Shown: piece by piece, positions 14,950-29,040 of the stretch | Numbering within the stretch: the stretch's first letter is position 1 | How the letters are laid out: every line of letters starts with the position of its first letter | Assembly (NCBI GenBank): GCA_017590115.1 | Contig: JAGGNK010008448.1 | Coordinates: 3,164,794-3,228,793 of the forward strand | Source of the DNA: Montifringilla adamsi | Taxonomy: Eukaryota > Chordata > Aves > Passeriformes > Passeridae | Direction: 5' to 3' | Length of the DNA: 64,000 nucleotides | Notes under the pieces: model-generated | Told to the model about the DNA's origin: nothing | Database searches by the model: none | What the model saw: the letters and a program-made list of their open reading frames with translations, nothing else | Position numbers and translations under genes: made by a program

Positions 14950-15282
14950 ACTGTGCTCTCTACAACTACCTGAAAGGAAGTTGTAGCCATGTGGAGCTTG
15001 GCCTCTTCTCCCAGGCAGCAGTGACAGGGCAAGAGGACACAGTCTCAAGCTGCATCAGAGGAGGTTTAGATTGAACATCAGGAAGAATTTCTTCACAGAA
15101 AGGCTGATTGGACAGTGGAATGAGCTGCACAGGGAAGTCACCGTCCCTGGAGGTGTTTAAGGAAAGACTGGATGTGGCACTCAGTGCCATGGTCTGGTTG
15201 ACAAGCTGGTGTTGGGTCACAGATTAGACTTGATGGTCTCAGGGGTCTTTTCCAACCTAATCGATTCTGTGATTCTAAGATT
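14950..15282 (+). mobile_element. CR1 LINE, 5'-truncated 3' end
   Basis: About 330 bp with the usual order of CR1 3'-end blocks: CTCTACAACTACCTGAAAGG at the left, GGCCTCTTCTCCCAGGCA, then TTTCTTCACAGAAAGG, CCCTGGAGGTGTTTAAGG, CTTGATGGTCTCAGGGGTC and TTTTCCAACCTAAT. It ends in the octamer-like tail GATTCTGTGATTCTAAGATT. It holds only the end of the reverse transcriptase frame and the 3' UTR, so it cannot move by itself. Minus-strand open frames at 14797-15048 and 14966-15220 are by-products of it. It is better preserved than the other CR1 copies in the window, so it is probably the youngest. CR1 is the dominant LINE of birds, turtles and crocodilians. Confidence 0.93.
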
Positions 15283-18200
15283 ACTGCTACAATTAAACAC
15301 TAAGTGATTGTAAAGAGATGCACATACTTTCACTTATGTTTCAATTCTTCTCACTCAGGAAAGTGGAACTTGCATATGTGATTTGGGTGATTTTTTTCTT
15401 TTTGCACCTGGTCTATTTTTTAAAATTAAGAATGAAAATAATCTACTTCTCTTACCACTTGGTAACTTAAAAAATGATTATGCATTTTCTTATGTGCTTA
15501 AGTGTTCTTCTCCTTAGTGTTCTCTTAGCATTTTAAATGTTTCTCATTCAGCATATGATTGGTCATTTTTACAAAGTTTGCATGTAATTCATGTATATAT
15601 TTAGCTAAAACTAATATCTTTGCAATACCAAGCTGTACATCTAACACAAAGATAAAAGTACCTAATTGTCATTTCCTATGCTCAGTGTGTTTTTTTAAGC
15701 AGTTCAGTTAAACCTGTATTGCTAATGAAAAGACATCTCTCCAAATGCATAAGTAGGTGCAAATCCTGAATATTTTGACTATACCTTTTTACTCATTTTA
15801 ATTTCTAGGGCAGTAGAGAATCAATAATTTTCAGTTGTGTTAATTATTCAATCAGTATGCTGGGATAGGTTATCAAATGGGGGGTAGGTTACTAAGTCTC
15901 ATATTTTCTGTCAAAAGAAAAAAGTAATTAATTTGAGAAGAAGCTAGGTGGAGAGGAAGCTGGAAAAGGAAGCAGCTGAGGACCAGAGAGGAAAATGGCA
16001 TAGGAAGTGGGAGTCAGAAGGGGATGGTGGATGTACAAATTTGATAAATACATGCAGAGTGGCTGGAAAAAGCAATGGGAAATGGAAAGGGTAGATTTAA
16101 TTAGCAGTTCCATTGTGGAAAGGAATCTAGGCTGGTTGAAGAGACAACTGTAAAGGACCACAAAAATAGAATGACAGGGAAGAGATGTAAGTGGAAGTTT
16201 GATGGACTGAAAAAAAAATTAAATTCATCAGGCTAATGCTCTAAGCTGGCAACAAGAGGTAGGTAAACGTTCTGCTGCCCCAAATAACAGAGTAAACCAT
16301 CCATGTCTCACTTAACTCTGGGTATGGTGTGAGAGGAGCCTAGAGCTACATTAGAAATCTGAGAGCAGACATCAACAACTTAGCATAGGGGAGTAGCCAA
16401 CACAGGGAGCTAGAACAGATACAGATTTTAAAAGCTCAGTTTCCTAAGACTGATTGATCCCACATCGGTCTGCAACTCAGGATTGTGTCAGTGCTGTCAG
16501 CAGATATTTGTTAGCCCTGTAGCACAGTACATTTCCTGCCTAGTGAACAAAGCCTAAGCATCTTACAGGATTTGAAGTAAGCAACATTTCTTTGAAGAAA
16601 TGAAGTCTCTATGCATAAACATAGGAAAATTGAATTAAGGTCAAAATTCAATCCATCACATTCTGGGATTTCTTAAATTGCACGTCTTTGATTTTGCAAT
16701 CCCAATAAAGTTCTTCTGTAGTGGTTTGTTTATAGTAATCCCATATGAATTACTCACAACTGAGTTTTGTTTAAGCCAGGATTCTGCTTTTTTCCTCATT
16801 TCATTCACCCTTACGAAGCTTTATAAGGTAAAACACAAAAAAACCAACAGTGTTTGACAAAGCTGCTGTAAATAGCACAGACTTAAAGTGAAATGTGTGT
16901 ATAGCTAAAGTGAAAAAAGAAATAATCCCTGAGAATATTTTTAAGAACATTGTGGTAGTACAGAGATTGTCAGATAACTGAAGGGACAATAAGTTTTTGA
17001 TCTGTTTTTGTTTACAACAGTCTGCTACTTAACATGTTAAAATTTTTGCCTGTGTTGCCAGACAGGAAGTTCCAAGTTTCCTTTCACTTAGTGTACCCCC
17101 AAACTAAAAACATTTTAGTCTGGATGCAATCTATTGTGGAATGTTTTTAATTTTTAAAATTGTAATGGGAGATTGGAATGCATAACAATGTAGTGTTTTG
17201 CAACAAAGTAACCACAGATCTGTCATTTTAAACAGACAATAGCTCCATTTTATGTACAATATGGTCTTGTTTACAAACTAAATTTTAGCAAGTTCTGTTA
17301 AGTCAACAGATAATGTTTTTTGATATTTTATTTTTCAAACTGTCAGTACTTCAGCACTGGTCTTTTTCTTTCTCCTTCATGAAAACTACTTGGAGTAAGT
17401 AGATTGCGTGTAGAAAACATGAAGATATTTTGTTACACTATGTTATGATATAGCTTGGTAAGTGCCTAGAATATTCTAATGTTAGCCTTATTATTCTATT
17501 TTACTTGATTAATTTATTTCTTACTGTTCAGAATTTAATATCAATAAACCTCTAAGAAGAGCTAGAGATGAGTTTAAGAGAAACATTCCAGTCTGGTATT
17601 TCTGATTAAAAGCACAGGACAAGTCCAATGGTAAAATGAAATGAGAATTTATGATTATGGCTTCTATTACATTCAAAAATTATTCATGCCCAGAATTATT
17701 AGAATAAATTCCACTGCATTATTTTGCATCAGTACCATTACACATGATTCTGCCTGAGGGTATCAAGTCAATGGGTAGTGCTTGCAATACTGCTTTTTCA
17801 ATCATGCTTTGTTATACTGTCATTTCAAAAAGTAATTCTTTTTCCCTCTGATTTATTTATCATCTTGTTTGTAGCTGGCTTAGGAACAGATTAGATTTTA
17901 TTTTAAGGCAGGCATGCAGATCTGAATATTACTGCAGAAAATACCAGTTAAACCTTAAAATTACATATGGAGATAATATATTGTCAGAGAAACTTCAGGT
18001 TATTGCTACTGAAAAGTGTTATGATACTGTCAAATGAAAAATGCATTGTGTCTGCAAATGTTGTGGGGTATTATTATTGAATTTGTTGACATCATATTTC
18101 TAGCACAATTAGTACTTCAACATTTATGGTCTATAATTATAAATTTGTTTGTGCTGTTGATAGTCTCATTCATAGTCATAGCTTAAATAGTTCATAAAAT

Positions 18201-20530
18201 GTCTAATTGCAAGTAAAGCAAAAATCACCAATAGCCAGTCTTAAAAACAAACCTCTTCAAAAAAAAAAAAACAAATTAAAAACATTGGGAAAAGCACAGA
18301 AGGAAAAACACTTGAAAGTTGCTAGTCATGTTGTTTAGGAAAGTACTAGAGGACAGATTGTCAGATGTTATAATTATCCACAAAGTATAAACAATGCATG
18401 TTGACCATAATGAAGCTAAATTCTGATGGGTAATTACTACACAGTTCCTTGGGGCTTGATTCTGTAATGTTTTTTTCATCAAGCAATGTTTCATGTTGAG
18501 AATGTTGTCTGACAGAGTACTGGTGGAATGAGCTGCTGTCCCTCTCAGGCTAGATAGCAGTATGAGTATCAGGACCATGAAGAAGTTTCATTTTTCCATG
18601 GTACTTTCTGGCAGTGTTCATACTATGCAAGACAATCACAGAGTACAATTATTTGAAAGCTCTTACCTAATGACAGGTTTGAATACATTTTTATATGGAA
18701 ATTGCTTTACTTAGCCTATTTTTCTTCCTCTGTTTCCTCCCCACCTTCTCCATAAAATCATTTTGCTTGCTGTGAAGGTTACTGAACACAATGACTCTTG
18801 TTAGCACTTTGTCTACATGATGATCAGCTGGAGATCTTAGAGAAGTAGCCACTATTTTACAGATCAGTGTTATGTTGTACTCCCATACTTTTATTGTCTG
18901 TTGAAGGCACTCAACCTCCTGTCAGTCAGTGCACTGCAGGAATTTATGGATCTTCCATAAAGTTTTTTCTACAGTTGCTTTATAAAATTCTGTGTCTGTA
19001 AGTGGTGTAAAATTGCAAAGCTATTTGTTATGCTGAGGCTCAGAGCAGATTTATGCTTTTCACCGAAGATGTACACCATTCATTCTTGTAAAGTTAGCAG
19101 TAGCATAGAGAAGGAAGAGAAAATTGCTGCCTTCCTGCTTAGTGCTTTCAGAGCCTGCTTTCACCTTGCTCATGGTAGGTCAGCAGAGAGGAATGGAGTG
19201 GGTTGTGATGCTGAAGGTAAGGCTGCCTGGCACAGCATGACAGATCTGAATGACAGCTGGAAATCCTGGTGCATGGGCTTCAATGGGTCATGGATAGATC
19301 AAAGAGATGCACCTTCATCTGTTAAAAAGAAATGGAATCATAGTCCCTGTGTCTCAACATTGATATCACTTAATTCTGATACTGATGTCAATAATTTTTA
19401 AGTGTTGGTGGTGGCTCTGGGCTCCTGTTAGTAATTTTAGTAAAAATCTCTCACTGTTACCATATGTATTCCTTTTTGACATATAGCATATAAAACACAG
19501 CCCACTCTCTCGCTTAAGGTGATGCTCAGTGACTCAAGTTCCACATGGTAAGGGTAGAAAATAGCATGGAGCTAGGTATTTAGGGAAGATTTTAAAGAAA
19601 TATGCTTGGGAGAGGATAGCTTTCATTACTTGTATTATTGTAAGTTATATAATAAACCAAGTAATGATGTTTGTTTTTAGGTTAGTAAACTCAAATAGAG
19701 ACAAAAACACATGACAATTATGTCAGCAAAATGCTTATTTTCCTTGAAATCAGTTCCTAACTATTGTTATAAAGAGTTATTATGCATTTTCTGATAGGTG
19801 TCCTCAGACCTTGTGGCTTATACTTTTTAGAGCTCCTATCTGCACCCGTTAACCAACAAATTCAATCTGCAAAAAATCACTCCAGAAAGTGATTGCTTTT
19901 TGATAATGAGGAAGGTGAGAATATATTTTTTGCAAGTAAACAGCTTTTGAACAGGGAGTAATTGAAACACTTGAAGTTTGCAACATACTTTTTCTCCCTT
20001 CCTTGCAGCTGCTCCTTTTGCTGAGTCACTTTCCAGGCACTTGCCTGCACCTTCCTCTCAGAAACACACTAACCCACTCATCCATTCAGATGAAGAAAAA
20101 CCAGGTTAAGCTTTTTATTCAACCTGCTGCAAGGCCCTAACTAAGTCTTAACTAAGGCCCTAGTAAGTTTATCCAAAGTATTGCTCTATTCTATGTGCCC
20201 TTGTTTGCTTTTTCACTGGCTGGTGGTAGGAGTCAATTTGTGTGGTTCTGTAAATTTTGGCTTGATTAATATGTTCTGAATCATTATATTTTAGTCTGAG
20301 TTTGCATCTACTTGAATTCAGAAATGTCTGGACTCAAATTCCACTGAAATTTTCTCTTCACTACTTTCTTCAGTTTTACCTCCCTGTCTTATTATTTGTG
20401 TTGGACTCATTCTCCATATGGAAGTTGCTGAGCTTCAGAAGCTCATCAGCATGTTCAGTATGGTGAGAACTGTTAACACAGGGGAGGTCCATGAGGAGGT
20501 CATTCAAGTCAGTCATTTAATAACTCATCC

Positions 20531-20551
20531 TTTTTTTTTTTTTTTTTTTTT
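20531..20551. repeat. Poly-T run (21 T)
   Basis: Homopolymer seen directly in the last DNTT intron. It codes for the phenylalanine run in a spurious open frame at 20418-20606. Confidence 0.85.
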
Positions 20552-21390
20552 CCACTTATTTTTAGAAAATGTTAGTAGCATCTACATATTTATGATTCCA
20601 GGATAAGCCTAATTAAATTTGATGGGGATCAAGGATAAATACAACTCAAAGTGTTTATTCTGGGACTCGCGATAACTTAATTGTCAATAAATAGAGTGTC
20701 CAATTAGTTGTGCCATGGAGTGAATTTGGATAATTTTTCATCAATCAGTCTCTATAATCTGATTACCTCTCTTCTGATTGACCTTTCTGGGAGAAGATGT
20801 AAGTGTGAAGTTAAAACAAACATATGCTTTGCCTGTCTGTTGTGTCTTCTCTTGGGTTTTCCTGACTCAGTTGCTTTGACAGTGGTCCTTGTATTTGTCA
20901 CATCCAAGGATTCTTAGACATCTGCATTCAACACATTCAATGGTTGGCTTCGAACTCAAGATTTTGTTTTAAAATTATGCTTCCCTTGATAAGGGATGAC
21001 TTTTTTATGACCTCTGTGTTTTCAAGTTTACTTTTTATTGTGAGCTAATGGAGGTATTCAGGCTCGTGAGGCAGCTCAGGCTTCCCAGTGGAAAACAGCA
21101 TTGAACTTGTATGATTTCCTAAGGCTTGTTTGCTAAAGTTCACCAAAAATCCATGCAGCTCACTGTAGTCAAATGGAAAAGCCTTTGGGATGTCTTTAAT
21201 TTTGCACTGAGACCTTCCTTGTCTTCTCACTGGATTTGTGTGCTTTCAGTCACATGCACCTTTAACTCTCAAAAATAGCAGGCAAATGCAATTATATAGG
21301 TAGAAAGCACTAGGTGGGTGCCTACACATTTTTAGCTTTGCAAAATTTTACTAGTTGATGGACAACATATTTTTTGGTGTGATCTCTGTT

Positions 21391-21406
21391 CTTTCTTTCT
21401 TTCTTT
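21391..21406. repeat. CTTT microsatellite, four copies
   Basis: Four perfect CTTT copies inside a pyrimidine tract that ends in an acceptor-like ACCTTTCAG at 21411-21419. No coding match follows the acceptor-like sequence. Confidence 0.75.
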
Positions 21407-24400
21407 TCTTACCTTTCAGGCAGGCCTCATTTCTGTTTTTAAAGAATAATGTAGAGCAAACCCCAAAATTTTCTTGCAATTCTGATCATACAATAAATGA
21501 AAATGTGACTACTTCAAGCTTCCAAATGTCTTTTTATTTTTTTTCTCCTCAGTATTTTGTGGATTAAAAGAAGTTGCTTGGGGCTATTGTCATGTATTGC
21601 ATTTAATATTCATATATCAAGAAAAATTTTTATGTACTACAGCTTCTTGTTAAAAAATATTTTAACAATGGTTCCTATAGCATTCACAGAAATCCTCCCA
21701 AAAAGTGTTGGTTGTTTGCACCTCTTCTGACTTTTTGGTTTTATTTCAGTATATGGTTTTTTCAACATTTTCACAGATGAGAATAAATTTAATGCTCTTC
21801 CCCTTTATTGTCAGAACCTTGCACTGAACTCGATGAAATAGGACCACTGAGTACAGAAGATAGCTGCAGTCAATCTAAGAATTGCAAGAAATGTTGAAAC
21901 AAAAATACTTGAGTGCATTGTTTTGTGGATATGTGATTGTACAGACTTCCTTGATGCAATGCTCAGACTGTCTCACAAACTGAATATTTTTGGCTTCATA
22001 TGCAGAAGTTTAGGTCAAAATAATCCAAAATAATGAAATGTATACCCATACTGTCAGGTATACATTATAAAAGGCTGATTTAGTAAACACAGCTTCTTGC
22101 TAAAGTTTCTGCAGGGCTGGTGTGACCTGTGTGCCCTGGTGGTGCATCAACACCTGAGCTGGAGAACTGGCCCAGGGACAGAGAGCAGGTGGGGTAACAC
22201 TCGGGTCAGGTAAAAACACACAGAACGTTCCCACTGGCAATCATGTGGCAGATATGATGCATTACCTGTTTCTGCCTTCACAATCCTTTCTGTAAGACCC
22301 TTTTGTTAATTATTTTTTCAAGAATGCAAATGCTGTTTGAGCAAATGGGATCAGAGAAAAAGGGAGTGTGACCAATGTAATAGCTCTGTACTTTTAGTCT
22401 GATATGTCGTTGAGGTATATTCTATCAATTGTTGGTCTGACATTACAGTGCATTGCTTCACTGAATGCTGTGGCCTTTCATATCTAAAGAAGCTGTTGCA
22501 AGGAGTGTAAGCAGCATAATCTTTTCATTTGTCCCAATTATCTTTAATTCAAACTCTTCAATTGACTTGACATAATGATGACTTGTGAAGATGTCACTAA
22601 AGTGACAAATACATGTGTAAGAAATTTAAGGTGCATTGTGGTATCTTTGACCATATCTGATTAAGCAAGTCCTGTTGCTATCATCATTCATCTACAACTG
22701 ACTTTACCCATAAATCTTATTTCTAGAATGGACTCTGTCCAAGCACCATAAACAATTAAGTTCCAAGTTTGCAAATGACAGTCTGTCCCCTTCTTTTCTG
22801 TTGTTCATTTATCATAGTCTTGCTTACGGCCACGGTGATAATTTCAGACATAAAGTGATGGGGGTTTAGACTGCTTGGTATTTATCATTCAGTGTACTGG
22901 TAGAACCACAAAGTTAGGTATGATCATATTGTCATTATATCTCCACTTAATTTTAAAAAGAAAAGGAAATATTAAGGTCATTTTACTGATGTGAATATGT
23001 GTTGCATGTTAAACAATATGAAAATCAGTGATAGAAGACAAAATTAAATTTAAGATCCCTAAACGTCTTGTGTAAGATTTTGCCATTTTAAAGCATGCAA
23101 TGTAATCCTGGACACAAAGTAAAGGTTAGATTAAATGTGTATGTTAATGACATTCCAGGTGCTTGTCTAGAAGCGAAGTTTTATCAAAGAGTGTTTTGTA
23201 AATTACTAACAAGGTACTGTTGGCAATAATCTCTGTGCCCTTCCTCCCCACCCCAGTTTATTTCATGAAATAGTACATGAAATAACAGTCCAGACAGACC
23301 TTAGTGTTCATGGTCCTTCAGGGTCTTTTGCAAAAGGATGTGCCTTGTACACAATTTTATTTATAATTTTCAAAAGGATAATAAAATCTGCTAGAGTATG
23401 ACTGCATTCTTTCTGAATTACAGCTGTGAAGCATATAAAAGTCAGGGCTCTGAAAAGAGTAGGAAAAATGGGATATGGAAGGAAATTACTTGATCTTTAA
23501 GGGCACAATTAGGCTGTGAATGAATTTTCCAATAGTTTATAAAGCAGAGTTGTGCCAGTAATCAATTAGGAAACTTCATACTTAATTCTTGTTCTTCAGC
23601 TAATACCAAGGATTATAAGGATTTAAAGAAAGAAATTAATCAAATTTCCACCACATGTCTCATCTTCAGAAGAGTGGATTTCACATGTACGTACAAACCT
23701 GGAGCGCTTCACTCTGCAGCATATTCTGCTGGTTCAGAACCATCAAATCCCATTTCATTAATGATAATATGTGGTACTAACTTCTGGTTTTGGGTACTTC
23801 AAACTAATTTTCTAAGTTCATCTTCAAATGGGTCAAATAGTAATGAAATGCTACAGTGACAGGCTTAGACTTATTAATAGTATTACTTCAGTGTAATAGA
23901 GTATTTATTTTGATATTGGGCAACACACTGTTGTTGCCAAGCAATTTGGTAATAAACAGTTGGGTATCAGTCTGCTTGGAATACAATTAAATATGTGCCT
24001 TTCAAGAAGGCTGTGCTGTTGACTCTTGCTGATTTAGATAACTAAAACTAGAATTCTGCTTTATTAAGTAACGGTTTTCTTTTTGCTGGATTCGTCGTAT
24101 AAAAATGTGATAGGAAACCAAGTGACAGTAGAAGTATAACATACATGAACTTTGGCAATGATAGATAGGATATCATAAAGCTGTGCTGGCTCTGTGCCTT
24201 CACTCTCTGCTTCTCTTTCATCAAAAGTATTATTGATTATTAATACCAAAATGAAAAATAAGAGGTAGCAACTCAAAGAAGAAAACATTTGAATGGCAAT
24301 TGCTCTACTAGGTGTAGTTAATGGCCATGTTTACAACCATAAATGCAATATATACATCCATTGAAATGACAGAATTTATTAAATGGGATAAGAGAAGAGT

Positions 24401-26275
24401 GTACCAGAAGCTCCAGAGCATTGTTTTTTTTGTAAATTTGATTGATGTTGGTGGGGCATGTTTTGGATCTCCAGAATATTAGTAAGAAGATGAAATAAAA
24501 TCACAACTAGGCAAGCAGTTCATTACTTCTCTTGAGGAAAAAAGAAAAAAGCAAGAAAGAATGGTAGTGAATGCACTAATCAAATTTGCAGCACTGTATA
24601 AGCATAGATTGACATAGAAGGAAAATCATAGGTTATGATTAACATTAATAACACTTACATTGCTAAAGCAGTTGGCAGATATCAGCCAGAGATTCATTTA
24701 GAAACATTGCTTGTAGCTACTGAGAATGGTATTCAGCATCAAATACTTTGTATTAGAAATTTTCCCTGTCAAGCAAATGAAATGAGTTTAGCTTGCAGGA
24801 AAACATAAAGTGACAGAACAAAAGAAATGGAATGCAATTTGGGGTCCCAGAGATATGAAGAGCTTCTATTAAACAGTGTCTGTAACATCTGTCTACAAGT
24901 GTAAGGTTTTTTTTCTTGTTTTACTTTTATTCTTTTTTTCCCCCGTAATGCAGGTGTATGGATTGCCCTCTTTTTCTTAGCAATACTAAAAGAAAAGAAA
25001 AAAAAAAGAAATAAATCCCTAAAATCCTGTAATCCCAGGAGACACTTGAGGAACAAAATATCTCCAGTATTGTTGTTCAATGGGCAGTTGTTGATGTCTT
25101 CTTTCCTTTTCTTTTACCCTGTTCAATTGCTATTTTCTACCATTTTCCCCTTGTCCTATGTGAAAAAGTTCAGTATTTCTGCTGTTCAGTGTTATTTGTA
25201 GGTTCCTTTCATTCCAGAATTTGACATTTGAACTTCCTAGCAAAAAAAGGGATATTCTTACCCTATGCTTTATAAGCAATCTTTGCTGTTACAGAGACAA
25301 CTTTAATTACTCAGCTCTCGGTTGTGAATGTCTGGTGCCAGAAGTTTTTCCACCATACCCTGGGTCTACTCTGATCAAATCATGGACTCCTGTTCCTGAC
25401 CCATTCCCATGGGTGTGCTGGGCAGCACAGCTCTCCTGGAGGCATTGCTTGGCAGCTGACAGAGCAGAGGTGCTGCTGGCACTCAAGTTACTAAACGTTG
25501 TGGTAGTCAGAGTTTCTCCTTACTCAAAGGAATTTATCTGTGGGTTCTCCAGACAGCATCTCCTCTTTCATAGTAGAGAGTAAATCTAGAAACTCAACCC
25601 TGAAGTTTTCACAATGCTTGAGTTTGATTATCCAGAGTTGATCACTGATTTAGACTTCAAATGATTCAGGAATTGCTGAAATATTGAAATATCTTTCTTG
25701 CTTACAAACTCACCTTATTCACCTACCTTAGAAGCTTTTAAAATTATTGTTGTACTTTAGTGATGAAAGGAATGCATAAGGCTATGTACTTTATTACATC
25801 AGCCATCATACAGCACGTAGGCTTGTGAGTGTTCCTGTGTAAAAATAATCTCCTGTATTATCAGAAGTGCAGGTATAAAAAACAAAACTGCATTTTACTG
25901 TAAAACATTCAGAAGGAGTGTGTGTAAAGAATAAAAAAGCTTGGTTCTTAATTGATGCTCTTAATGCCTGGCTATGGACAATTTGTGTCACCATCAAATC
26001 AGTTTGAATGCACTTATAGAGGACATTAATTTAAAAACGTTGATGATTTCGTGAAGGAAGTCCTGCTACTGACCCTTATGGAAGGGAAACATAAGTTGGA
26101 TTTGAGGGTCTTGAAAAAGTAAATCAAAACAAAGTTGTGAGCTAGTCATTAAAAGTGAAAACATCAAGGAACATTAAAATTCTTTTTTAACTTGCTTTTG
26201 CATTTCAGGGTAGGCACACTGATGAAGACAGTGTATTCTATAGAGGATACAATGAGTAGAACTGTGAAATATTAA

Positions 26276-26443
<168 letters not shown>

Positions 26444-27567
26444 AATTATTCGCCAGTGTACATTCATCAGTTGACTGCAATGGTCTTTCTGCCCACCTTG
26501 CAGTCTGGTATAGTTATATATACATATATAAGTATTTCTGTGATAACAAAAAAACTAAATAAGTATTAGAAGACACTTGCACTTGCTAATGTCCTAGAAG
26601 AGTTTAAGTTTTTCAAAATCTTTTCCAGTCCTTTCTAGTTTTGAAGCTTCTTCGTGGGAGTGATAAGACAGAGCTTGTTTTGGGGGGAAAACTTGGAACT
26701 GGTGAGGTTTTTGCTTATGATAGGAATTTACCATTAGTATGAACAATACTTGTTTTTTAAAGTAGTCAGCTACAACAATATGTAAATAATTCAAAACATT
26801 TGAGCTGAGTCAAAACATTACTGAAATGTATGCTGGTCTTTAACTGAATTTCTTATGTATTTTGCTGAATCCATGTATAAAATTGCTCTGTATATAAGGC
26901 TTAATGACCTAGGCAGTAACTACTTTGCAGTCTCAGCAACTTGAGGCTTCAGCTGTAATATTTTCACAGGTAGGGCACCATTCTACAAAAACTACAAACA
27001 AGTTGATAATTCAGTGAGTTAAAAAGCATTTCACAGGAAGGGATTTTGAAAGGGAAAGTGGAATCACTCAGTAGCAGTCTTTAATTGTGTAGAAAAATAC
27101 TATAAATTTATGGTTCTGATTTGGACTAAAGAGGAGTTAGGTTATGAGGTGTAATGGTCCTCAATCAGGAATTGGAATCATAACATGCCTGAAAACAATG
27201 GTTTTAAGTGTCAGGCTGGTGACTGCTCCAAGACAGAAGATTTTAATTATCTGTGCTCAATTTAGATAGATGGAACTTTATTGACTAATAAGTGTGAATG
27301 CATTGGAATGGGATTTTACTTGTGCTCTTGGGCTGTTGGCTGCTCTAGAGTGCTATTCCTTCTCTTTAGTCAGAAATTCATATAGGATGTGAGAAGCTTT
27401 CTGATAAAAGCCCTATGAGATATTTTGGTTCCAGAAAATATCTAGGTAGCTCTTGTGACCATAATGACAATGAAGGAGCTCTAATACATTTATCCTTTAA
27501 GAAACAGGGGCATTCAGTGCTTTAGGAAATGAAGCTGTTTACTGATCATTCATCATTTGAGAATAAA
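26444..27567 (+). other. DNTT: Probable DNTT 3' UTR (end uncertain)
   Basis: AT-rich sequence directly after the stop codon, with a TATATA-rich stretch near 26513-26530 and no competing coding signal. The first canonical AATAAA on the + strand is at 27562-27567. A TATAAA variant near 26876 could end the transcript earlier. Mammalian DNTT has a 3' UTR of only a few hundred bases as I recall, so the real end may be well before 27567. Confidence 0.4.
27562..27567 (+). promoter_or_regulatory. Candidate polyadenylation signal for DNTT
   Basis: First AATAAA downstream of the DNTT stop codon, followed within 35 bases by the T-rich stretch TTTTGTTCCTT. Further AATAAA hexamers occur near 27750 and 27894. 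No transcript end can be confirmed from sequence alone. Confidence 0.3.
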
Positions 27568-28597
27568 GGTGATTAAGAGCACCAGGATTGGTCAAATAAT
27601 TTTGTTCCTTAAAAATCTGGAATTTTTTTCCTCTGTTGAGGCTGACTACTACACCTATTGACATGATGAGGAAAGAATGGCAATGACAGGGCTGTGCACA
27701 GCAGTTATTACTGACAGTAAAGGCTTCCCATATTCAAACAGTATTTGTTAATAAAAAAAAGTATGCTTATTTTTTTACTCATTACTTTCAACTGGGAAAT
27801 AAACTTCTAGAGGACTGAGTTGTAAACTATTCCAAAACCTCAGTCAGGGTTGTAGAAAAATGTGTTGATGCCAGGAATTTGCTTCATGCCTGTGTCAATA
27901 AAACCACCCCATTTAAGTGCAGTTTTGCTAACTGAGCTGAAAATTCAATGCTAGTTCCTAAACTGCTCTAACTATGAAGCACTTGCATTGCTTCCTGCTT
28001 TATTGTGCTGATGTTTTAAGTAGCTTCTCTGTGTTTTGCATCAGGATGCTGACACTTAAGTAGCAGTGACATTTTTCAGTCCTAATGGAAGAAAACAAAA
28101 GATATGCTACATTGTTTGAATATTCTTTCTACTTGGCCAACATTTATAACAAATTATACATTCCAGTTGTGCTGTTTCTGCAAACTTCAAGACACACACA
28201 AAATATAAAAAAATCTGAATTCCACATAAATAAATAATTCACATCTTGGGTGCCTATGCATCAGTTATAATTATGCCACCTATGAGGGAAAAGATACCAA
28301 CACAAGTTCTGTCAGCTCCTCCAAGACTAGAGGAAATCAGCATATCACTTTATTCTTTATTTCCCTCAATTTTTCTGAACTTTATTTAGAATACATCTTA
28401 CAGTTTGCTCACTGAATCAACTATTTAAAAAAAATATGGACCTGATAAATGAGGGGTCGTGTTTAAGAGAAGAACAGCCTAGATGACCAGGATGGTTTGA
28501 CCATGAAGAAGATGGCTTCTCTTGTGCCCACCCTCACTGGAGCAGCTGCTACCCCAGTCACTATCGCGGGTACCGTGTGCAGATCACCCCTGATAGC

Positions 28598-28627
28598 ACC
28601 TGCCAAAGCAGTACCTGCCAAAGCAGT
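28598..28627. repeat. Two tandem copies of a 15-bp unit
   Basis: The unit ACCTGCCAAAGCAGT occurs twice in direct succession (28598-28612 and 28613-28627), perfectly identical. It lies in a locally GC-richer block at about 28480-28640, just left of a CR1 fragment. I do not recognise the block itself. Confidence 0.85.
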
Positions 28628-28659
28628 CAGCTGAGACTGTAATTAAAAAAGGTAAAAGT

Positions 28660-29040
28660 CATAGAGGAGAGCTGGGATGGAACAGGTTAAAGGAAATGGA
28701 GCCTTCATCAGCTGAGCAGATCTGGATCCATGTGCCAGTGAAAAGTCCCTCCAGTGTGATGGAACTGCCAGAGTCAGTGGCACTGAAGCTTCTGAGCTCA
28801 TGAAGGACAGGTGGGGCTTCAGGGCATGGAAAGGGCAAACACTTGTAACAGGAACAGACCAATGTTTGTAACAGGAGGAAGGGAAGAGAGAATTTCAGAT
28901 CAGTGCACTTAATATCTCCTAAATTGCTCAAATGATTAACAGACTGTATTTTTAATGCACCTAGAGGAAAATAAAGTGATAAGTTATTGGTAATTTGTTC
29001 ATCAGAAACAAATAATGTCAAACTAATTCAGTTGTAAAGT
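28660..29040 (+). mobile_element. Ancient CR1/L3-type LINE fragment, reverse transcriptase region
   Basis: The right half resembles the reverse transcriptase part of old sauropsid CR1/L3 elements. ATGGAAAGGGCAAACAC fits the 'tggaaaagggcaaata' block. Next comes a degraded 'aggaggaagg...agatcagt' part. Then CACCTAGAGGAAAATAAAGT and GATAAGTTATTGG fit 'cacctagaagataataaggtgataagtaa', and AACAAATAATGTCAAACTAA fits 'aacaaatcatgtcaaactaa'. The frame is broken, so this is a fossil. The open frame on the opposite strand at 28659-29021 is a by-product. The identification is from memory of the repeat consensus; the left limit is uncertain. Confidence 0.72.

Noticed and set aside
14797..15220. Two minus-strand open frames
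   Set aside because: They overlap the CR1 3' end on the opposite strand and are by-products of it.
28659..29021. 120-codon minus-strand open frame
   Set aside because: It lies antisense to the old CR1/L3 fragment and has no domain.
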